DNA of 64,000 bases from Bianquea renquensis. Its GTDB lineage: Bacteria; Bacillota; Clostridia; Lachnospirales; Bianqueaceae. Below, in pieces: positions 17,253 through 24,955 of the stretch. The stretch is taken from contig NZ_JACRSQ010000001.1 of the NCBI RefSeq assembly GCF_014384895.1, forward strand, positions 248,001-312,000, written 5' to 3'. The translations under genes were made by a program, and so were the position numbers. The notes beneath the pieces are model-generated. The model worked only from the letters and a program-made list of their open reading frames with translations, did not search any database and was not told where the DNA came from. Within the stretch, counting starts at the first letter, position 1. The number at the start of each line of letters is the position of its first letter.

Positions 17253-17804
17253 ATGTTAGATGAAATACACAACCAGGCTCGCACAGCAATGATGGAACTC
17301 CTAAAGGTTGCGAACGTACAGAAGGAGGATATCGTCGTGGTGGGATGCTCATCCAGCGAGGTAGGAGGGCATGCCATCGGCACGGAGTCCAGTACAGATA
17401 TTGCGGATACAATCTTTGCCGGCATATACCCTATTTTGAAGGAGAGAGGCTTATATCTGGCAGCGCAGTGCTGTGAGCACCTCAACCGCGCGCTTATCGT
17501 GGAGAGGGAGGCCGCCCAGCGCTACGGACTTGAGATTGTCAATGCGGTTCCGAAACCGAAAGCGGGGGGCTCCTTCGCGACGGCTGCGTATAAGGCCTTT
17601 GCGTACCCCGTGGCTGTGGAGAAGATTCAGGCGAGGGCCGGGTTGGATATCGGGGGAACGCTGATCGGTATGCATCTGGCGCCGGTTGCGGTTCCTGTCA
17701 GGATCAGCGTAACCAAGGTTGGAATGGCCAATTTAATCTGCGCCAGGACCAGGCCGAAATTTATCGGGGGCAGCCGGGCACAGTATGACGAAAGCCTTCT
17801 GTAA
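17253..17804 (+). CDS. TIGR01440/DUF436 family protein (YwlG-like)
   Basis: 183 residues from ATG 17253, which has GGAG at 17243-17246 with 6-nt spacing; the ATG at 17241 has no such site. Visible family stretches are VGCSSSEVGG near the start, CCEHLNRAL in the middle and KPKAGGSFATAAY. A thioredoxin-like or amidase-like role has been guessed for the family, but none is established. It is the first gene of an operon with an Eis-like acetyltransferase and a small Smr-like protein. The perfect inverted repeat on its promoter suggests dedicated control. Confidence 0.88.
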   Translation: MLDEIHNQARTAMMELLKVANVQKEDIVVVGCSSSEVGGHAIGTESSTDIADTIFAGIYPILKERGLYLAAQCCEHLNRALIVEREAAQRYGLEIVNAVPKPKAGGSFATAAYKAFAYPVAVEKIQARAGLDIGGTLIGMHLAPVAVPVRISVTKVGMANLICARTRPKFIGGSRAQYDESLL

Positions 17805-17822
17805 ATAAAATGGAGAGCTCCT

Positions 17823-19052
17823 ATGTTAAAAGATAAAATTCAGGCTAGACTTAAAATCCGTCACCTGGAGATGGAACATCTAACCCAGTTCAATGATTTG
17901 CTGCGGTATGCGTTCCAGGTCACCTATCAGGAGTTGCTCGACGCGGGTTGGCAGGAGGATGAGATCCGGCAGTCCAAATCCCCGGTTCTGCAAAAGGCGG
18001 ATGTTCTGGGATGGTTTGATGAAGAGAAATTGGTATCGCAGATTGCCGTGTATCCCATGCGCGTCAATATTCACGGTCGAATCTTTGAGATGGGAGGCGT
18101 CACGGGGGTTGCCACTTACCCTGAGTACGCCGGTATGGGGCTTATGCATGAGCTGATGACCCGCAGCCTTCAAGAGATGCGGAGCCGGGGGCAGACGATT
18201 TCCTTTTTATATCCCTATTCCATCCCATTTTATCGGAAGAAGGGCTGGGAGATCGTATCCGATAAGATGACATTCTCTATCCGGGATACGCAGCTTCCGA
18301 AGCAAGTGGATGTTTCGGGTATGGTGGAGCGGGTTGATTTGGAGCACCCAGATTTAAAAGGCGTACACAATCGATTTACGGAAATTCGCCATGGCGCTCT
18401 TGTCCGCGATGATCTAGCGTGGGAAGAGTATTGGCGATGGGATTCTGAGGATGTTGTGGCGGCCCTTTACTATAATGAGCGGCATATACCCCTGGGATAT
18501 GTGGTCTATTGGATTCGGAATGAAGTCTTTACCATCAAGGAACTAGTCTATCTGAATGAAGAGGCGCGTCATGGCCTTTGGAATTATATCAGCGCCCATT
18601 TTTCCATGATCCGCAGGGTGCAGGGGGATAACTACACGGGAGAACCGTTGGCATTTTTGTTGGAGGACAGTGAGATTACCGAGAGCATCGCTCCGTATAT
18701 CATGGCCCGCATTGTCGATGTACAGGAATTTTTAAAGAGGTATCCTTTTTCGGGAAGTGCGCAGAGGAAGAGTCATACTAAGCTGACGTTTTCCATCGCA
18801 GATCCCATGGCGGAGTGGAACCGTGGGATCTTTTCAGTCCAGTGGGATGCGCAGGGAGTACAGCATATCTCGCGGGAAGTGATCGGTGAGCCAGTGGAAA
18901 TGGATATTCAAACCCTGACGGCTATGCTATTGAGCTATAAACGGCCGTCGTATCTATATCGGATTGAGAGGATCAAGGCGGCGCAGGAGGATATCGAGGT
19001 GCTGGAGACGTTGATCAGGCGAGAACAGCCGTATTTTTCAGACTATTTTTAA
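17823..19052 (+). CDS. Eis-like GNAT N-acetyltransferase with SCP2-type C-terminal domain
   Basis: 409 residues in the Eis layout: an N-terminal GNAT domain (~1-150) with the acetyl-CoA loop in VTGVATYPEYAGMGLMHEL, a second GNAT-like domain (~160-290), and a sterol-carrier-like C-terminal domain (~300-409, LTFSIADPMAEWN). The C-terminal carboxylate ends in SDYF, as in many Eis proteins where it aids catalysis. Eis enzymes acetylate amines, including aminoglycosides and lysines. Here the natural substrate is unknown, and resistance should not be assumed. It lies 18 bp after the TIGR01440 gene with a GGAGAG ribosome site. Confidence 0.85.
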   Translation: MLKDKIQARLKIRHLEMEHLTQFNDLLRYAFQVTYQELLDAGWQEDEIRQSKSPVLQKADVLGWFDEEKLVSQIAVYPMRVNIHGRIFEMGGVTGVATYPEYAGMGLMHELMTRSLQEMRSRGQTISFLYPYSIPFYRKKGWEIVSDKMTFSIRDTQLPKQVDVSGMVERVDLEHPDLKGVHNRFTEIRHGALVRDDLAWEEYWRWDSEDVVAALYYNERHIPLGYVVYWIRNEVFTIKELVYLNEEARHGLWNYISAHFSMIRRVQGDNYTGEPLAFLLEDSEITESIAPYIMARIVDVQEFLKRYPFSGSAQRKSHTKLTFSIADPMAEWNRGIFSVQWDAQGVQHISREVIGEPVEMDIQTLTAMLLSYKRPSYLYRIERIKAAQEDIEVLETLIRREQPYFSDYF

Positions 19053-19070
19053 GAGGGGAGTTGCGCGCCA

Positions 19071-19316
19071 ATGAGCCCGGGGATATGGGAGATCGACATT
19101 CATAATCTAAATCAGTATCAGGCTAAGATTCGGATTGAAAGCCAGCTTCGGCGCGCGGACCGCGCGGTATATGTCCTCAGAATCATCCATGGCTATAATC
19201 AAGGAACAGCGCTGAAAGATATGATTCGGACACAATTCAGCGGGCATCAAAAGGTCAAGCGGATTGTCCCCGGGTCCAATCCAGGCGTTACAGAATTGAT
19301 TTTGCGGGAGTTATAA
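19071..19316 (+). CDS. Small Smr-domain protein
   Basis: 81 residues, essentially a single Smr (MutS2 C-terminal-type) domain. It has EIDIHNLNQYQA where the family has DLHG, and IIHGYNQGTALKD matching the IHGKG..LR loop. It ends in NPGVTELIL, as Smr domains do with GGxGxTxV. The usual DLHG aspartate/histidine pair is altered to DIHN, so nuclease activity is uncertain. It follows the Eis-like gene by 18 bp and is probably the third gene of that operon. Confidence 0.78.
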   Translation: MSPGIWEIDIHNLNQYQAKIRIESQLRRADRAVYVLRIIHGYNQGTALKDMIRTQFSGHQKVKRIVPGSNPGVTELILREL

Positions 19317-19383
19317 TGTCAACACGCGGGGCGGCAGCAATGCCAATATACTTGCAAACACGTGGCATAGGAGACATAATCTT

Positions 19384-19824
19384 ATGATTCGAGAAATTAA
19401 CCATGAGGATCTTCCTTCCTTGCTTGAACTCTACACGCAGCTTCACCATAACGAAATGCCCCAAGAAAGTGAACAGCTCGTAGAACTTTGGAACAATATT
19501 GTAAATGATAGGAATCATCATATTATAATTGCAGAAAAAGATAGAAAAATTGTATCCTCCTGCGTTCTTGTCATCATTCCCAACCTCACTCATGGCCAGC
19601 GGCCATACGCACTTGTGGAGAACGTCATAACGGATCGTGACCACAGGAAACAGGGCTTAGCATCAGCTTGCCTTGATTACGCAAGACAGATAGCCGTTGA
19701 AAGCGGTTGTTATAAAATCATGCTTTTAACAGGTTCAAAAGAAGAAAGTACGCTAAATTTTTATGAGCACTGTGGATACAATCGAAACGATAAGACTGCA
19801 TTCATCCAGTGGCTGAATTCTTAA
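19384..19824 (+). CDS. GNAT family N-acetyltransferase
   Basis: 146 residues covering one GNAT domain. The acetyl-CoA pyrophosphate loop is in VITDRDHRKQGLASACL, and the C-terminal FYEHCGYNRNDK stretch is the usual strand beta-5/helix region. The substrate is unknown. It starts 67 bp after the Smr-like gene with an AGGAG site about 10 nt ahead. It looks more AT-rich than its neighbours, which may mean a separate origin. It ends 18 bp before the convergent AraC gene. Confidence 0.82.
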   Translation: MIREINHEDLPSLLELYTQLHHNEMPQESEQLVELWNNIVNDRNHHIIIAEKDRKIVSSCVLVIIPNLTHGQRPYALVENVITDRDHRKQGLASACLDYARQIAVESGCYKIMLLTGSKEESTLNFYEHCGYNRNDKTAFIQWLNS

Positions 19825-19842
19825 AATGATGTGAAGGGATAT

Positions 19843-20700
19843 TCATGAGCCACGGCGGCGAAACTGGTTCGGCGTGGCCCCCATATAGCTCTTAAACTGG
19901 CGATAAAACTGTGTTTTATCGCCATATCCTACATCTGTGGCAATCGTCTCAATGGGCCAGTCGGTGTCCTGTAGCAGACGACATGCCTTTTCAATGCGTT
20001 TGCGCTGAATGAAATCGGTCAGGCTCATGCCACTGTACTCTTTAAAAACCCGGCTGAAGTAGGAGGGGTTGTAGAAACATTGTTCCGCCAACTCTGGCAG
20101 CGTAATTTTTTCAGAGCAGTGTTCCTCGATGTAGGCTAAAAGATCGGGAGTCAGGGGGCTGGATGAGACAGGAGAACTTTCATTTGCCAGCTGCATCCTG
20201 CGCAGGATATGGACAAGGAAAACCTGCATATAACCTTTGAGAATTGACTGATAGCCGGTTTGCTTTGCCTTAAATTCCCGATGCATGGCATCGGTGATTC
20301 CCTCGATCTCCAAAAGTTCTTTCCCTGAAAAGGAGACGAAAGGCGTTGTGGGGTTGAGGCTGCGAAATTCCTCAAATGCTGTCAGCGCCAACAGCTCAAA
20401 GGCGTTCTCCGAGTTAATCAGTTCCATGCTGATAAACTCTGGTTTTAGCAGAATATTATAATACTCAATGCTGGTTTTTGTCGAAAATGCATGAGTCTGC
20501 CCATAATTGATAAAGAGCAGTGTGCCCTTCTGTATGGGATAGCAAAGCCCGTTGACCGATTGCTGCCCGTCTCCGGATAGAACATAGACGATTTCGATGA
20601 AATCATGGGTGTGAACGGCCTCTGTACCTGAGGTGCGGGTCTTTTGGATGGTGATGGACTCGTTCCGGCTAAAGAGCTGATCCGCGCGGTATTGAAACAT
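19843..20700 (-). CDS. AraC family transcriptional regulator (second of pair)
   Basis: 285 residues: an N-terminal cupin sensor (~20-130, HTHDFIEIVYVLSG and INYGQTHAF stretches) and a C-terminal double helix-turn-helix (~185-285, ELAEQCFYNPSYFSRVFKE then GYGDKTQFYRQFKSYMG). It is the downstream member of a two-gene leftward unit, 12 bp after another AraC gene, which is uncommon. The effector is likely a sugar or small metabolite. The targets cannot be told from this gene, but the pair is divergent from the uroporphyrinogen-decarboxylase-like gene. Confidence 0.85.
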   Translation of the reverse strand: MFQYRADQLFSRNESITIQKTRTSGTEAVHTHDFIEIVYVLSGDGQQSVNGLCYPIQKGTLLFINYGQTHAFSTKTSIEYYNILLKPEFISMELINSENAFELLALTAFEEFRSLNPTTPFVSFSGKELLEIEGITDAMHREFKAKQTGYQSILKGYMQVFLVHILRRMQLANESSPVSSSPLTPDLLAYIEEHCSEKITLPELAEQCFYNPSYFSRVFKEYSGMSLTDFIQRKRIEKACRLLQDTDWPIETIATDVGYGDKTQFYRQFKSYMGATPNQFRRRGS

Positions 20701-20712
20701 GGCTCCAACCTC

Positions 20713-21582
20713 CTAAAGCGTCGACTGCGCCCATTTTTTTCGATACGCTAAGGGCGTCATCTTTTCCCGATTCTGAAATAGGTTGATGAAATGATTGACG
20801 TGATGGACGCCAACGAGTTCTGCAATGTCTGCAACGGATTGATCCGTACATTTGAGAAGTTCTTTGGCCTTGGTAATACGCAAATTGATCAAATATTCAT
20901 GGGGAGGGGTCCCGATGTACCGCTTGAACTGCTTTGCCATGTGATATTTGCTAATACTAAACTGCTTTGCCAGATCATCGAGACAGATGGGGGATGCCAG
21001 GTTCTGCTGCATATAGTCTGCGCACTGCCGGATATAAGACGGGATTGACTCCCTGTTCAAGGAGGAATCCTGGGCCATGATCATATCCGTCAACAGATCC
21101 ACGAGATGCCGCTGCATCAAGATATCATAGCGGGACAGGGGCATGCGGGCGAGAGCAAGGAGAGCGCTGAGGGTGTGAACAATGGAGCTATCGCGGTCGG
21201 TCAAGATCACGGGGCAATCGTGTTCCGCGTACTGTTCATAAAAATAGGGGGCCATGGCGCCGTTAAAATGAAGATAGAGGAAAGACCAGATCCCATCGCC
21301 TCGATTACGATAGTCGTGATCCTCCATACAATCAATCCAAAATATATGCCCTGGAAGAAGCGTATACTCGCGCTGATGATAGCACAGAAGTCCTGTTCCG
21401 GAAAAGGTGTAAAGCAGAAGATGAGAATCCAGACCGCTGCGATGGGTAAAATAGGAGGGATACGTGTGATACTCGCCGATTCCTTCCAGGCAAAGTCCGG
21501 AGAAGCGGGCGATGATACTGGGAACAGGCGAAATCCCGAAGGATTCAGGTGTAATGCTTAGATTATATTGAATAGACTGCAT
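20713..21582 (-). CDS. AraC family transcriptional regulator (first of pair)
   Basis: 289 residues from ATG 21582, with GGAGGT just upstream; an in-frame TTG at 21600 lacks a good site. A cupin-type sensor domain (~30-150, HLLLYTFSGTG and IFWIDCMEDH) precedes the C-terminal AraC DNA-binding domain (~190-285, DDLAKQFSISKYHMAKQFK and VGVHHVNHFINLFQ). It is divergent from the gene at 21751. The shared intergenic region holds three copies of ATCACAAGAT, two of them 21 bp apart like the half-sites of AraC itself. It most likely activates that neighbour and may control its own expression. Confidence 0.87.
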   Translation of the reverse strand: MQSIQYNLSITPESFGISPVPSIIARFSGLCLEGIGEYHTYPSYFTHRSGLDSHLLLYTFSGTGLLCYHQREYTLLPGHIFWIDCMEDHDYRNRGDGIWSFLYLHFNGAMAPYFYEQYAEHDCPVILTDRDSSIVHTLSALLALARMPLSRYDILMQRHLVDLLTDMIMAQDSSLNRESIPSYIRQCADYMQQNLASPICLDDLAKQFSISKYHMAKQFKRYIGTPPHEYLINLRITKAKELLKCTDQSVADIAELVGVHHVNHFINLFQNREKMTPLAYRKKWAQSTL

Positions 21583-21599
21583 GGCTACCTCCAGGACCA

Positions 21600-21708
21600 A
21601 TCACAAGATCCTTATATATTATCACAAGATTCTGACTTTCTTTCTCCATTATAATGAAGTATACTAAAAAAGTAAAGACTTTTATTGTACCGGGTTACAT
21701 CACAAGAT
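21600..21708. promoter_or_regulatory. Three direct-repeat boxes and a -10 element between AraC and the UroD-like gene
   Basis: ATCACAAGAT occurs exactly at 21600-21609, 21621-21630 and 21699-21708. A good -10 (TATAAT, 21650-21655) lacks a matching -35. The second box sits where the -35 should be, as expected for an activator-dependent promoter of the gene at 21751. Confidence 0.65.
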
Positions 21709-21750
21709 AGTTTACTTCGGAATATGAAAAGAGCATGGAGGGATAGGATC

Positions 21751-22872
21751 ATGGCGATGACCTTACGAGAGAATTCACTAGCAATTCTGCGCTATGAAAA
21801 TTATGAGAAGCTTCCCATCGTCAATTTCGGATACTGGGGAGAGACACTGCAAAAGTGGGTGCAGGAAGGGCATTTGACCCAGGACGAGATTCAAAATGCG
21901 GGGGATGGGTCTGAAAATGATCGCAGGATAGGAAGAAAATTAGGGTTTGATTTCAACTGGTATTCTTGCTTTGGCGGGAGCTGTGGGATACACCCCCCCT
22001 TTGAACAAAAGGTGCTGGAGGTGCGGGAAGATGGCTCCAAGATCATGGTGGATTCCAACGGAGTCATTGTGAAGGTCAAGGATGATATTGTTTCCATACC
22101 ATCGGAGATCGATCACATGTTAAAGGACCGGGAGTCATGGGAGAGGGATTTTAAGCACCGCCTTCAGTACAGTGAGTCGCGCATCAATCTGGATGCGCTG
22201 GCGAAGATTCCGAGGCCGGAGGAGCGGGAGACGCCTTTGGGCATTCACTGTGGCAGTCTGTTTGGCGAGATTCGGAATATTTTAGGAGTCGAAGGGACAA
22301 GTTATGTATACTGTGACGATGAAGAGCTCTATGATGAGATCATCGACACAGTGGGAGAACTATGCTACAAGGTTGTCAAGCGAATTCTGGAATCCGGTGT
22401 TCAGTTTGATTTTGGACATTTCTGGGAGGACATCTGCTTTAAAAATGGTCCACTTGTGATTCCATCGGTCTTCGCGGAGAAGGTCGGTCCCCACTACAAG
22501 AAAATTACGGAACTTCTGCGGGAGCATGCTATCGACATCGTAAGTCTGGACTGTGATGGCCAGATCGATGCGTTGATTCCAATCTGGCTGGAGAATGGAG
22601 TGAACACCATGTTCCCCATCGAGGTTGGTACTTGGGGGGCCAGCATCGCGCCGTGGAGGGAGAAGTATGGAAACGCAATCCGCGGGGTGGGAGGCATGAA
22701 CAAAACAGTTTTCGCCCAGGATTACGCGGCGGTGGACCGAGAAGTGGAGCGCCTTAAGCCTTTAGTCGCGCTGGGGGGATACATCCCCTGTATGGATCAT
22801 CGGATACCGCCCGATGCGAAATGGGAAAATGTACAGTATTATTGTGAGCAGATGCGCAAAGCCTTTCAATAA
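21751..22872 (+). CDS. Uroporphyrinogen decarboxylase family protein (methyltransferase-like)
   Basis: 373 residues from ATG 21751, with GGAGGG at 21737-21742. It belongs to the UroD/MtaA/CmuA superfamily TIM barrel. C-terminal stretches LDCDGQIDALIPIWLENGVN and the FPIEVGTWG region are typical of the branch used in corrinoid-dependent methyl transfer and in uncharacterised catabolic clusters, rather than of heme HemE. Its position opposite two AraC regulators argues for substrate-induced catabolism. A cobalamin-reactivation-like gene lies 5 kb away (16272), but no corrinoid protein is visible in the window. The substrate is unknown. Confidence 0.82.
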   Translation: MAMTLRENSLAILRYENYEKLPIVNFGYWGETLQKWVQEGHLTQDEIQNAGDGSENDRRIGRKLGFDFNWYSCFGGSCGIHPPFEQKVLEVREDGSKIMVDSNGVIVKVKDDIVSIPSEIDHMLKDRESWERDFKHRLQYSESRINLDALAKIPRPEERETPLGIHCGSLFGEIRNILGVEGTSYVYCDDEELYDEIIDTVGELCYKVVKRILESGVQFDFGHFWEDICFKNGPLVIPSVFAEKVGPHYKKITELLREHAIDIVSLDCDGQIDALIPIWLENGVNTMFPIEVGTWGASIAPWREKYGNAIRGVGGMNKTVFAQDYAAVDREVERLKPLVALGGYIPCMDHRIPPDAKWENVQYYCEQMRKAFQ

Positions 22873-22981
22873 TCATGGCGTATGAGGCGGTTAGGAGTAT
22901 GTAGCTGCATATGAGTCAGACTTTTGGATGGAATATATTTCCTGGGAAATAATGGTAAAAATCGGGGGGATTCATTCAAGC

Positions 22982-23010
22982 TTGCAATTCTCTCCTTTCC
23001 ATGATAAAAT
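22982..23010 (+). promoter_or_regulatory. Sigma-A promoter of the phosphate transporter genes
   Basis: TTGCAA (22982-22987), a 17-bp spacer and TAAAAT (23005-23010), 48 bp before the ATG. Confidence 0.6.
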
Positions 23011-23057
23011 AAGATGGGATTATGGTTTTGACCATATGGGAAAGGAGAATACAGAAG

Positions 23058-24110
23058 ATGACCATTACTCTGACTGATTTTATACAACAGCTCTTTTCGA
23101 ATCCAGTCCTCTTCGTTACGGTTATCCTCACGCTGTCTGTTATTCTGGTCAATGGTTGGACTGACGCCCCCAATGCCATTGCAACCTGCGTATCGACCAG
23201 AGCCATGACGCCAAGAGCCGCTATCATGATGGCCGCCATCTTTAACTTTCTTGGCGTACTGCTGATGACGTCCCTCAATGCGACCGTAGCGATGACAATT
23301 TACAATATTGCGGATTTTGGTGGAAATTCCGCGGATGCACTTATTGCTCTCTGTGCTGCCCTTTTGGCCATTGTGGTCTGGGCCACCGCAGCATGGATCT
23401 TTGGGATTCCTACCAGTGAGAGCCATGCGCTCATCGCCGGTATTTCCGGCGCCGCCATCGCGCTTCACGGGAGTTTCAAGGGGATTCACGGCCAGGAATG
23501 GATGAAGGTCATCTATGGTCTGCTGTTGTCAACCGTATTGGGTTTCGCAGTCGGCTGGTTGGTAGTCAAGTTCACTGGATATCTATTTCGAAGGTTTGAC
23601 CGCCAAAAAACAGATCAAGTTTTTAAATACGCGCAGATTGCCGGCGGAGCGGCCATGGCCTTTATGCACGGCGCACAGGACGGACAGAAATTCATGGGTG
23701 TTTTTCTGCTGGGAGTGTTTCTCGCCAACGGAGTGGGAACCGTGGAATCCTTTCAGATTCCCATATGGCTTATGATCCTATGTTCACTGGTCATGGGACT
23801 CGGCACGTCCATTGGCGGATATCGGATAATCAAAACTGTAGGGATGGATATGGTCAAGCTGGAGCGGTACCAGGGTTTTTCGGCGGATGTGGCCGCTGCC
23901 GGCTGCCTTCTCCTATGTTCCATCGCGGGCATTCCGGTGAGTACGACGCACACAAAGACAACGGCCATTATGGGCGTCGGAGCAGCTAAGCGGCTTTCCG
24001 CCGTCAAGTGGTCCACTGTCAAGGAGATGGTGTTAACCTGGGTCCTTACCTTTCCAGGATGTGGATTGATTGGATTTTTGATGGCAAAACTGTTTATATG
24101 GATCTTTTAG
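23058..24110 (+). CDS. Inorganic phosphate transporter, PiT family
   Basis: 350 residues from ATG 23058, with AAAGGAG at 23041-23047. It has two PHO4 repeats, with NGWTDAPNAIATCVSTRAM near the N-terminus and a second signature GIPVSTTHTKTTAIMGVG near the C-terminus. A first-half IPTSESHALIAGISGAA matches too. About ten membrane helices are visible. It imports phosphate (as a metal complex or with a cation) at low affinity. It is followed at 31 bp by a DUF47 protein, the usual PiT partner. Confidence 0.92.
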   Translation: MTITLTDFIQQLFSNPVLFVTVILTLSVILVNGWTDAPNAIATCVSTRAMTPRAAIMMAAIFNFLGVLLMTSLNATVAMTIYNIADFGGNSADALIALCAALLAIVVWATAAWIFGIPTSESHALIAGISGAAIALHGSFKGIHGQEWMKVIYGLLLSTVLGFAVGWLVVKFTGYLFRRFDRQKTDQVFKYAQIAGGAAMAFMHGAQDGQKFMGVFLLGVFLANGVGTVESFQIPIWLMILCSLVMGLGTSIGGYRIIKTVGMDMVKLERYQGFSADVAAAGCLLLCSIAGIPVSTTHTKTTAIMGVGAAKRLSAVKWSTVKEMVLTWVLTFPGCGLIGFLMAKLFIWIF

Positions 24111-24141
24111 AGCGCGGTTGTTGAGGAAAGGATGAGCACAT

Positions 24142-24831
24142 ATGGGAGATAAGGAAAAAGACAAAAGCAAAGAGAAAGAGAAGGCCAAGGAAAAAGATAA
24201 AAATAAAAAGAAGAAAAAAAAGAAACAAATGAATTATTTTGAAGCGTTCATCGACGCGGTGGAATTATCCTGTCTCGCTGCGGAGATGTTGCAGTCGGTT
24301 CTAGAGAATTTTGACCGGTCGCAGATTGAGAGTCAAGTGAAGGAGATTCACAAGATTGAGCATACCGCGGACTTGGAACAACATGTGGTGGTGCAGAAGC
24401 TTATGCATGAGTTTATCACACCGATTGACCGGGAGGATATCAACCGTCTATCCCATGAGATCGACGCGGTGACGGATTCGGTGGAAGAGGTGCTGATGAA
24501 CGTGTATATGTATCGGATCGAAGAGATTACACCGGCGGCCAACGAGATGGCCGCCCTGATCGTGCGCTGCTGCCGCGCCCTCAAAAATGCCATGGAGGAA
24601 TTCCAAAATTTTCCTAAAACCAAAATGCTCCATGAAAAGTTGGTGGAGATTCACGATCTGGAGGAGCAGGCGGATCGGATCTATTCCAAAGCAGTCTATG
24701 AGCTATACGGAAGCCAGGACCCCATCAAAGTGCTGGCGTGGAATCAGACATACGACCACATGGAGAGCTGCTGCGATGCCTGCGAGCATGTTGCTAACGC
24801 AATCGAGAGCGTCATGATGAAGAATACGTAA
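24142..24831 (+). CDS. DUF47/PhoU-like PiT accessory protein with lysine-rich N-terminal tail
   Basis: 229 residues. From residue ~31 on it is a normal all-helical DUF47 (TIGR00153, PhoU-like) protein of about 200 residues, with EIHKIEHTADL and LVEIHDLEEQADRI metal-binding repeats. Members are cytoplasmic partners that modulate PiT transport. The first ~30 residues are almost only Lys, Glu and Asp, ending in a run of lysines, which the family normally lacks. The tail may bind membrane or polyphosphate, or be tolerated low complexity from A-rich repeat slippage. The ATG has an AAGGA-type site; an internal ATG at 24229 has none. Confidence 0.88.
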   Translation: MGDKEKDKSKEKEKAKEKDKNKKKKKKKQMNYFEAFIDAVELSCLAAEMLQSVLENFDRSQIESQVKEIHKIEHTADLEQHVVVQKLMHEFITPIDREDINRLSHEIDAVTDSVEEVLMNVYMYRIEEITPAANEMAALIVRCCRALKNAMEEFQNFPKTKMLHEKLVEIHDLEEQADRIYSKAVYELYGSQDPIKVLAWNQTYDHMESCCDACEHVANAIESVMMKNT

Positions 24832-24846
24832 TGTAAGCATTCAAAT

Positions 24847-24880
24847 AAAAGACGAAAGCTTTCGCAGCTTTCGTCTTTTG
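24847..24880 (+). terminator. Rho-independent terminator
   Basis: GACGAAAGCT (24851-24860) pairs with AGCTTTCGTC (24866-24875), followed by TTTTGTTTTT. It ends the phosphate transport unit. Confidence 0.9.
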
Positions 24881-24889
24881 TTTTTCTCG

Positions 24890-24938
24890 TCCTATCGGAA
24901 CGTCCGCCGTGAGCGGACCGGATTCCGAGGAGCCGAAG
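24890..24938. repeat. Dispersed hairpin repeat, copy R2 (short)
   Basis: It begins CCTATCGGAA, then has the hairpin GTCCGC-CGTGA-GCGGAC, then GATTCCGAGGAGCCGAAG, which is a truncated second module. It has the same order as the copies near 9032 and 52236. Confidence 0.55.
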
Positions 24939-24955
24939 ATGTGGAATGGGGCAGC

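Noticed and set aside
22866..23489. 207-codon minus-strand frame over the phosphate transporter start
   Set aside because: It overlaps the well-supported PiT gene, has low-complexity composition and no family signature.
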